A model generated the notes under the pieces. That model saw nothing but the letters and a program-made list of their open reading frames with translations, did no database searches and was not told where the DNA came from. From positions 1-64,000 of the forward strand of contig JAZRDR010000008.1 of NCBI GenBank assembly GCA_045660445.1: DNA of 64,000 nt, given 5' to 3'. Positions 58,669-64,000 of the stretch are shown piece after piece. Each line of letters opens with the position of its first letter. Position 1 is the first letter of the stretch. The position numbers were made by a program, and so were the translations under genes. The stretch is from Faeciplasma sp045660445 (GTDB lineage: Bacteria > Bacillota > Clostridia > Oscillospirales > Ruminococcaceae).

Positions 58669-60201
58669 ATGGACTATAAACTTATCAGGGAGAGCTTTTG
58701 CGTTAAGGAAACTCTTTTAGACGCAAGCTATAATCAGGCTGTTGAGCTTGACTATATTTTGCCCGACTACTATCCCGAAATATTTAAAATTTTAAGCCTT
58801 TGCATTAAGCCGAGCATCGTTAAGCAAAGTGTTAACCAATCAAAACTTAGTTATGAACTTTTGGCACAGATCAAAATGATCTATCTTTCAGAGGATGGAA
58901 CTGTTTCCGCCTTATCTCAGGATCTGACATATAACAAAAGTGTGGATCTGCCTTACAGTGTGAAATCACCTTGCATCAGCATTTACCCATATACAGAGAG
59001 TGAAACTGTAAGAGTTGTGAACAAGCGCAGAGTTGATATCAGGGGTATTGTCGGAATCGACGTTAACGTTAGTGTATCCGAGCAAAAGCAAGCGATCAGT
59101 GATGCTTTTGGCGGCGGTTTGGAGCTTAAAAAAGATCTTATTACATATCCCTCGAAAAGGCTTTGCATTACAAAAAGGATCACCGTCGTTGATGAGGTTA
59201 CAATTCCAAACGAAAGTGAGACGATGAAAACGCTTTTGCGTGCACAGGCGTGCGTTATAAGCTGTGACAAAAAGGTTCTTTCGGGAAAGCTTTTGGTTAA
59301 GGGAGAGGCTGAGGTATCTGCTATTTACACCACAGAGAACTCGAGCGAGCCAAAGAGCGTGAAATTCAGCTTGCCGTTTTCGCAGATATGTGATATTGAA
59401 GGGTTGGATGACAGATATGATGTGTTTGTTAACGCATGTGTTTCGGGATGTGATATAAGGCCGCTATCTAAAGCTGATTCATCAAGTGCGGAATGCGAGC
59501 TTGCTATCGCGATAAACTGTATTGCAATGAAGTTCGAGAGTGCCCAGCTTGCCACTGATGCTTTCTCGACAGAATTTGAAACTGCAGTTGAGCTTAACAG
59601 AACGAAAATTGAATGCATGCCGCAAGCAGTTGACGAATCTCACAAAGTGAAGGCGATGCTTGCATATTCCGAAGGTGGGATAAAATCCGTAATCAGTTCA
59701 GGTGCCGAAGTTGGAAAGATAAATATTTCGCATTTAAACGGAAACCGCGAAGCTATTGTTTCGGGAAGCGTTAAGGTTTATGCGTTTGCAAAGAATGATT
59801 CGGATAAACTGATCTATTTAGAGACTTCCCTGCCCTTTGAACACCGAATCACACTTGATTGCAATGGCTTCTGCGGAGCACAGATATGTGCGTGCTCAGG
59901 TCAATCGAGCTATAATATCAACTCATCGAATGCGATGGACGTTATAAGCGACATTAAGCTGACGGGATATATATTTGAAGCAAACGAATGTGAATATATC
60001 GGCAACATAACTGTTGATGACGCAAACCGCATCACCAAGGATGACGACTGTGCCATCAAGCTTTATTTCGCGCAGGCCGGAGAAAGTGTTTGGGACATTG
60101 CAAAAAGATGCCACGCATCGACCAAGGCGATATCGGATGAAAACGACATTGACAGCGAAACCGTTGATGCTGACGGCATGATTTTAATTCCCATTTGCTA
60201 A
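58669..60201 (+). CDS. SipL-like sporulation protein (SPOCS/DUF3794 domains + C-terminal LysM)
   Basis: 510 aa. Several SPOCS (DUF3794) beta-rich repeats (about 35-130, 170-280 and 320-430; for example VKGEAEVSAIYTTENS and SGSVKVYAFAKND), then a LysM domain (about 463-510, YFAQAGESVWDIAKRCH...DGMILIPIC). Length and layout match C. difficile SipL, whose LysM domain binds SpoIVA to anchor the spore coat on the forespore. Here it lies 19 nt upstream of spoIVA, which supports the pairing. Ribosome site AGGAGG. Expected to be expressed in the mother cell; no confident SigE promoter was found. Confidence 0.85.
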   Translation: MDYKLIRESFCVKETLLDASYNQAVELDYILPDYYPEIFKILSLCIKPSIVKQSVNQSKLSYELLAQIKMIYLSEDGTVSALSQDLTYNKSVDLPYSVKSPCISIYPYTESETVRVVNKRRVDIRGIVGIDVNVSVSEQKQAISDAFGGGLELKKDLITYPSKRLCITKRITVVDEVTIPNESETMKTLLRAQACVISCDKKVLSGKLLVKGEAEVSAIYTTENSSEPKSVKFSLPFSQICDIEGLDDRYDVFVNACVSGCDIRPLSKADSSSAECELAIAINCIAMKFESAQLATDAFSTEFETAVELNRTKIECMPQAVDESHKVKAMLAYSEGGIKSVISSGAEVGKINISHLNGNREAIVSGSVKVYAFAKNDSDKLIYLETSLPFEHRITLDCNGFCGAQICACSGQSSYNINSSNAMDVISDIKLTGYIFEANECEYIGNITVDDANRITKDDDCAIKLYFAQAGESVWDIAKRCHASTKAISDENDIDSETVDADGMILIPIC

Positions 60202-60220
60202 GATTTTTGGAGGAAACTAT

Positions 60221-61699
60221 ATGAACAGACCGAGCATATATAAAAGCATTTCAGAGCGCACGGGCGGCGACATATACATTGGTGTTGTTGGGCCTGTGAG
60301 AAGCGGAAAATCAACATTTATTCGCAGGTTTATGGAGGAGCTTGTAATCCCAAACATTGCACAAAGCTATATGCGTGAGAGAACAGTTGATGAGCTTCCG
60401 CAAGCTTCGGCAGGGCGCACCATTATGACGACTGAGCCGAAATTTATCCCCGAAGAAGCCGTGACCGTTACTCTTGATGACACTGCTGCAGTTAACATTC
60501 GAATGATAGACTGTGTTGGATATATCATTCCCTCTGCGGTGGGATATATTGAAAACAGCGAACCGAGAATGGTTAGAACTCCGTGGTTTGACAGTGAGAT
60601 CCCATTTAACATGGCGGCAGAGATCGGCACACAGAAGGTTATTACAGAACACTCGACAGTTGGCGTTGTTGTGACAACTGACGGAACTGTTACAGGCATT
60701 GACAGAGAAGAATATGCCGAGTGCGAGGAAAGAGTTATTTCAGAGCTTTTGGGACTTAATAAGCCTTTTGTCGTTTTGATTAACTCTTTGCATCACGAGA
60801 GTGAAGAAACAAAGAAGCTTTGCAAAGAGCTTGAGGAGAAATACTTTGTCCCCTGCATTGCAGTTAACTGCCTTGAGATGACAAAAGACGACATTCAAAA
60901 GATCTTGGCTAATCTTTTGTTTGCATTTCCTGTTAAAGAAATTAACATTGCGATGCCCAAGTGGCTTAACTCGCTTGAAAAGGGACACAAGCTTAAAACG
61001 GAGATCTTTGACTATATCAAAACGGCGTGTGAGGAAGTTAAGCTTTTGCGAGACGTGGGAGATTTTTGCGAGGCTCTTGCAAACTGTGACAAGGTTAAAG
61101 GAACAGAGCTTACAAATATCGACCCCGGAAGCGGTGTTTGCAAGATATCGCTTGATCTTGACCCGACTTTATTCTATAAGGTTTTAAGCGAGGAATCGGG
61201 CATTGATATCGCAAGTGAAAACGAGCTTATGCCAACGATCTTAGAGCTTGTGAAATTTAAGAAACAGTTTGAGAAATTCTCTCGTGCTCTTGAAGAGGTG
61301 GAGCAAACGGGATATGGAATCGTTATGCCCGAGCAGGAAGAACTGACGCTTGACGAGCCGGAAATCATCCGTCAGGGCGGAAAGTATGGAGTTAGATTAA
61401 AGGCAAATGCGCCATCTATTCATCTAATTCGTGCGGATATTGGGGCAGAGGTTGCACCCATTGTCGGTTCGGAGAAGCAGTCGGAAGAATTGGTGACGTA
61501 TCTTTTGAATGATTTCGAGGATGATCCTGCGCGCATTTGGGACACAAACATTTTTGGAAAGTCGCTTTCAGAGCTTGTTTCGGAAGGATTGCACCAAAAG
61601 CTTAACCGCTTGCCCGATGATGCAAGAGAAAAGCTTAGAGAAGCGGTGGAAAGAATAATCAATGAGGGATGCTCGGGGCTTATTTGCTTGATAGTATAG
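60221..61699 (+). CDS. spoIVA: Stage IV sporulation protein A, coat basement-layer ATPase
   Basis: 492 aa, full length. Polymerises on the forespore surface using ATP and recruits the coat. N-terminal ERTGGDIYIGVVGPVRSGKST with Walker A (24-32), switch-like SAGRTIMTTEPKFIPEEAV, IRMIDCVGYIIPSA, and the conserved C-terminal tail ending in INEGCSGLICLIV. Co-transcribed with the sipL-like gene. Stop is TAG, followed by a terminator. Confidence 0.97.
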   Translation: MNRPSIYKSISERTGGDIYIGVVGPVRSGKSTFIRRFMEELVIPNIAQSYMRERTVDELPQASAGRTIMTTEPKFIPEEAVTVTLDDTAAVNIRMIDCVGYIIPSAVGYIENSEPRMVRTPWFDSEIPFNMAAEIGTQKVITEHSTVGVVVTTDGTVTGIDREEYAECEERVISELLGLNKPFVVLINSLHHESEETKKLCKELEEKYFVPCIAVNCLEMTKDDIQKILANLLFAFPVKEINIAMPKWLNSLEKGHKLKTEIFDYIKTACEEVKLLRDVGDFCEALANCDKVKGTELTNIDPGSGVCKISLDLDPTLFYKVLSEESGIDIASENELMPTILELVKFKKQFEKFSRALEEVEQTGYGIVMPEQEELTLDEPEIIRQGGKYGVRLKANAPSIHLIRADIGAEVAPIVGSEKQSEELVTYLLNDFEDDPARIWDTNIFGKSLSELVSEGLHQKLNRLPDDAREKLREAVERIINEGCSGLICLIV

Positions 61700-61707
61700 A
61701 AATAAAA

Positions 61708-61740
61708 AAACACCTACCTAAAAAGTAGGTGTTTTTGTTT
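61708..61740 (+). terminator. Terminator of sipL-spoIVA
   Basis: Perfect 10-bp stem AAACACCTAC (61708-61717) / GTAGGTGTTT (61725-61734), followed by TTGTTTT on the plus strand, 8 nt after the spoIVA stop codon. Confidence 0.88.
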
Positions 61741-61756
61741 TAGTAAGATAGCTTTA

Positions 61757-61823
61757 CAGCGAGGCGAAGTCGAGCACGCGCGAGCGTTAGCTCGCTGTGT
61801 GCGAGGTGCGCCGAGCGGTGACA
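61757..61823 (+). repeat. GC-rich nested-hairpin element R9
   Basis: 5' block AGCGAGGCGAAG; GCAC (61774-61777) / GTGC (61799-61802); inner stem GCGAGC (61780-61785) / GCTCGC (61790-61795) with loop GTTA; then GTGCGAGG and the 3' block CCGAGCGGTGA. One of the clearest copies. Ends 6 nt from the DUF4015 gene stop codon. Confidence 0.78.
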
Positions 61824-61828
61824 GAAGA

Positions 61829-63046
61829 TCAATTATTGTAATAAACTGCAATATTCTCACGAGAATATCCCATTTCGACAAGAGCATCGATCAAAACAGG
61901 ATCTAAAGTGTCAACATCAATAACGGGAACTATGACAATGTCAGTTCCGCTGAGCGTTTCGCTTACAAGCTTGAAAACAGTTTTTATCTTGTGATAATCG
62001 CTAAGTCCCGCGAAGGAAACTGCTGTGCCGTCATCGCGCACTATCTTATCACCTATATCTGCAGAATCAAAGCGAACATAAACAATTTTCGAGTTAAGAA
62101 GCTCAGGGTTGATTAAAACCTCGCAGTCGCCTGCGATTATATCCTTGGCGCTTACAGAGATTGCAAAGTCCTTTGCATATCCAAGTGCTTCGTTCATGGA
62201 ATTTGCGAATTCGCAAAGTGCTGTGTATCTGTTGCGATCCTTAACTATGTCACCGATATATCCAAGGTCGGTTGATCTGAACGGCGGGAAGATAATGTCG
62301 TTTGCGATGATTCCTGCAAAGCCGGCATCTGAAATTTCGGTGACAAACGAGCCGATGTAATCCCTTGCGCTCTGAGAAAATGCACTTATCCAAGGCTTGC
62401 CGCCTTTAGATGCAGAGTTATCAAGCCATTTGCTCGAACTGTCGGCAAATAAATAGCAAATGCTTCTGTCAAGCCATGATACAATGTGATCTGTAAGTGC
62501 CGAGATCTCGGCATAAGGTACAAGACCAGCAGATGAGATCTTGGTGTATATTTCCTCGATAGAAAGCGCATTTATCGCAACCGCCTCTGCGCTTAAGGCA
62601 AGCTCGTTAGCTGTGGAGTAATATATCATACCGCCGTTAGCAACAAGCTCGACACAAACGGCAGTATAGTTATTTTCTTTGGCATATGCAATCGCTTCGT
62701 CGAGAGTTTTTGAACAATCTTCACTTCCGACAAATGAAACACGAAGTGTACCATTGTGTATAACCTCAGGCTCGGGCGGGACGGTAGTCGTAACATCCTG
62801 CTCGGTGGTTGTTGGAGTTGTGGTTACTTCGGATTCGCTTATATCTGTAGGATCGGTGACGGACGGAATGTCGTTATTTGCAGGAGTGCCCTGCTCGAAT
62901 AGACCAAGCAAAGGCTCGCCAAGCAAAAATCCGACAAAGACAAGCGCTATTATTAAAATTATGAGAAGCAGAGTTTTAAGCGCAGGGCTTATCTGATTCT
63001 TTTTACGAAAAAGCGGCTTTGATCGGCCATTTTTGCGAGTTGACAT
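61829..63046 (-). CDS. Membrane-anchored DUF4015 putative glycoside hydrolase
   Basis: 405 aa. Basic N-terminus, one transmembrane helix (LKTLLLIILIIALVFVGFLLG), a Thr-rich linker (about 65-92), then an alpha/beta-barrel-like domain with LDEAIAYAKENNYTAVCVEL, GLVPYAEISAL and GFAGIIANDIIFPPF, which fits DUF4015, a predicted glycosidase family related to GH13-like barrels. The usual acidic active-site residues cannot be assigned with confidence. It follows the RnfA-like gene by 17 nt on the same strand. Confidence 0.75.
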   Translation of the reverse strand: MSTRKNGRSKPLFRKKNQISPALKTLLLIILIIALVFVGFLLGEPLLGLFEQGTPANNDIPSVTDPTDISESEVTTTPTTTEQDVTTTVPPEPEVIHNGTLRVSFVGSEDCSKTLDEAIAYAKENNYTAVCVELVANGGMIYYSTANELALSAEAVAINALSIEEIYTKISSAGLVPYAEISALTDHIVSWLDRSICYLFADSSSKWLDNSASKGGKPWISAFSQSARDYIGSFVTEISDAGFAGIIANDIIFPPFRSTDLGYIGDIVKDRNRYTALCEFANSMNEALGYAKDFAISVSAKDIIAGDCEVLINPELLNSKIVYVRFDSADIGDKIVRDDGTAVSFAGLSDYHKIKTVFKLVSETLSGTDIVIVPVIDVDTLDPVLIDALVEMGYSRENIAVYYNN

Positions 63047-63063
63047 TTTGATACTCCTTGTGA

Positions 63064-63642
63064 TTAGATCTTTGAAACATAAGTAATCATCGCGATGATT
63101 CCTATATACAAAACGCTTACGGGGAAACCGCGGAAGGCGGCAGGAACCTCGCTTGAGGTGAGCTTTTTATAGTTGATCGACAAAAGATAAGTTGCAAGCA
63201 TAAAGCCGACACCGATGGAAAGTGCAAACAAAATTCTGTCAAGAAGCGTGCCTGCGTTAAGGGAATTCATGAATATGCATCCCAAGGTTGCACAGTTAAA
63301 TGCAGAAAGGTGAACATATCTCTTTAAGGAATTAAACCACTTTCTTGCAGCGAACCATATCACCAAGAGTGAGAAAATGTATACTATACCGATTGCAAGC
63401 ACTGAAAAGATCGGCATTACATTCTCGCCCCAAGGGGTGTTCTTCACCCAAAGCTCGACAACATAGATAAGCATGCTTGACAAAACCGAAAACTCAGTTA
63501 TGAAAAATCCGAATGATAAAAGCTGTTTAGGCTTTTTGGCACATTCAAGCAAGGTGCTGGTTCCGACAGCGTATGTAAAAATAACGTTATCAAGGGTGAC
63601 TGATGCGAGTGCTGCCATCAATATCTCAAGAAATGCTATCAT
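63064..63642 (-). CDS. Rnf-Nqr domain membrane protein (RnfA-like, degenerate)
   Basis: 192 aa from the ATG at 63642 (7 nt from AAGGGG), six helices. The second half matches RnfA/NqrE: HLSAFNCATLGCIFMNSL, FALSIGVGFMLATYLLS and SSEVPAAFRGFPVSVLYIGI. In true RnfA the first half-helix carries a Cys (GICPFLG) that binds an intramembrane iron-sulfur cluster together with the one in TNCAVLG. Here the first site reads GTSTLLE, so that Cys is missing while FNC is kept. The expected next gene, rnfB, is replaced by the DUF4015 gene. A role in ion-coupled electron transfer is therefore uncertain. Confidence 0.82.
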   Translation of the reverse strand: MIAFLEILMAALASVTLDNVIFTYAVGTSTLLECAKKPKQLLSFGFFITEFSVLSSMLIYVVELWVKNTPWGENVMPIFSVLAIGIVYIFSLLVIWFAARKWFNSLKRYVHLSAFNCATLGCIFMNSLNAGTLLDRILFALSIGVGFMLATYLLSINYKKLTSSEVPAAFRGFPVSVLYIGIIAMITYVSKI

Positions 63643-64000
63643 CACGAGTCCCCTTTCTTATAGCGAATGAAACAACGCCGCGATATAGCGCGCTGACGAG
63701 TGCAAGCAGGATGAAGCCGCCATAGAGTGTTGTGAAGGTTGGGAAGGTCACGGGAAGGATCTTAAAGCCCAAGAAGGTTCCGTTTACCAAAATACTGCGC
63801 AAGGTTCCGAACATGATGATCGAAACGGCATATCCCAAAACATAGAATCCTGCAAGAACGAGCATATATGAACGCTTGCGGCGATAGAACTTGGTTTCGG
63901 TTTTGGATGTGATAAGCGAGTTTGTTATAAGCAAGGGGGCATAGATACCCAACCCCTCGAACGGAATGGGCATAAGTCTTAGCATCAGCATTTTAACAAG
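63626..64000 (-). CDS. Rnf-Nqr domain membrane protein (RnfE-like), C-terminal part, cut by the right edge
   Basis: About 124 residues are visible; the frame stays open to the edge. FEGLGIYAPLLITNSLITSKTE corresponds to the RnfE/NqrD half-helix that normally reads ...TNC or ...VNC, but here the Cys is Ser. Three further helices follow (YMLVLAGFYVLGYAVSIIMFG, TLYGGFILLALVSALYRG). It overlaps the RnfA-like gene by 17-20 nt, the normal E-A gene order. The missing N-terminal part should show whether the other cluster Cys is present. Confidence 0.75.
   Translation of the reverse strand, partial: LVKMLMLRLMPIPFEGLGIYAPLLITNSLITSKTETKFYRRKRSYMLVLAGFYVLGYAVSIIMFGTLRSILVNGTFLGFKILPVTFPTFTTLYGGFILLALVSALYRGVVSFAIRKGTRDDSIS

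Noticed and set aside
18919..61823. CRISPR array or transposon remnants as explanation of the GC-rich repeats
   Set aside because: No regular spacing, no identical repeats, no spacers and no cas genes; no transposase fragments or target-site duplications were recognised beside them.

Overview
This window comes from a spore-forming, fibre-degrading anaerobic Firmicute, most likely a gut or rumen member of the Clostridia close to Ruminococcaceae/Oscillospirales. The evidence is gene content: SpoIVA beside a SipL-type SPOCS/LysM protein, a SpoIIM-like protein, L27 with an N-terminal extension plus the Prp protease that trims it, group II ECF vitamin transport, a ClpE-type unfoldase, secreted GH10 xylanases, a GH43 enzyme, a cytosolic GH2 enzyme and a GPH sugar symporter. 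I recognise no phage, integrase, insertion sequence, CRISPR array, rRNA or tRNA. Most genes lie on the minus strand. The plus-strand exceptions are the AI-2E transporter, a 57-aa protein, cls, the GH2 gene and the sipL-spoIVA pair.

Layout. 1-3.7 kb: a partial secreted protein and two tandem GH10 xylanase lipoproteins. 3.7-11.7 kb: a DUF3810 metalloprotease-like protein and a CDF metal transporter, then a pcrA operon (pcrA, degenerate EPSP-synthase-like gene, DUF4364, HD nucleotidase, YwaF). 11.9-15 kb: an AI-2E transporter and a GH43 gene broken by one in-frame TAG. 15-18.8 kb: glycolytic operon pgk-tpiA-gpmI. 19-26.4 kb: trmL, a pyridoxal kinase, membrane proteins, folT under a tetrahydrofolate riboswitch, pfkA, and a PASTA protein with a pseudokinase domain. 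26.6-32.7 kb: cls, an RluA-family synthase, prmA, and a Zn/Cd ATPase with its ArsR regulator. 32.7-37.4 kb: GPH symporter and GH2 glycosidase (divergent), and a second ECF S component. 37.6-41.2 kb: rplU-prp-rpmA with an L21 leader, then obgE-mrnC-yebC. 41.5-53.7 kb: a 12-gene co-directional array, ruvC-ruvA-ruvB-glmM-MTase-ecfA1-ecfA2-ecfT-truA-DUF5711-cvpA-clpE. 53.8-58.4 kb: a 40-aa protein and a divergent type IIA topoisomerase pair. 58.7-61.7 kb: sipL-spoIVA. 61.8-64 kb: a DUF4015 protein and a degenerate RnfE/RnfA-like pair.

How the genes connect: the two solitary S components can use the EcfA1-A2-T module encoded in the same window. The secreted xylanases, the (broken) GH43, the GPH symporter and the cytosolic GH2 together suggest hemicellulose use, although they are not in one operon.

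The most striking unexplained signal is a family of GC-rich, nested-hairpin intergenic elements: about 13 modules at nine loci between 18.9 and 61.8 kb. Stem sequences differ from copy to copy but stay complementary, while loop and flank motifs (GAGT or GCGAG after the inner stem, and a 3' block like CCGAGCGGTGA) recur. All copies have the same orientation. I do not recognise them as a named family. Other leads are an EPSP synthase homologue lacking key active-site residues, a PASTA pseudokinase, Rnf-like subunits lacking cluster cysteines, and a THF riboswitch whose downstream segment can mask the folT start region.
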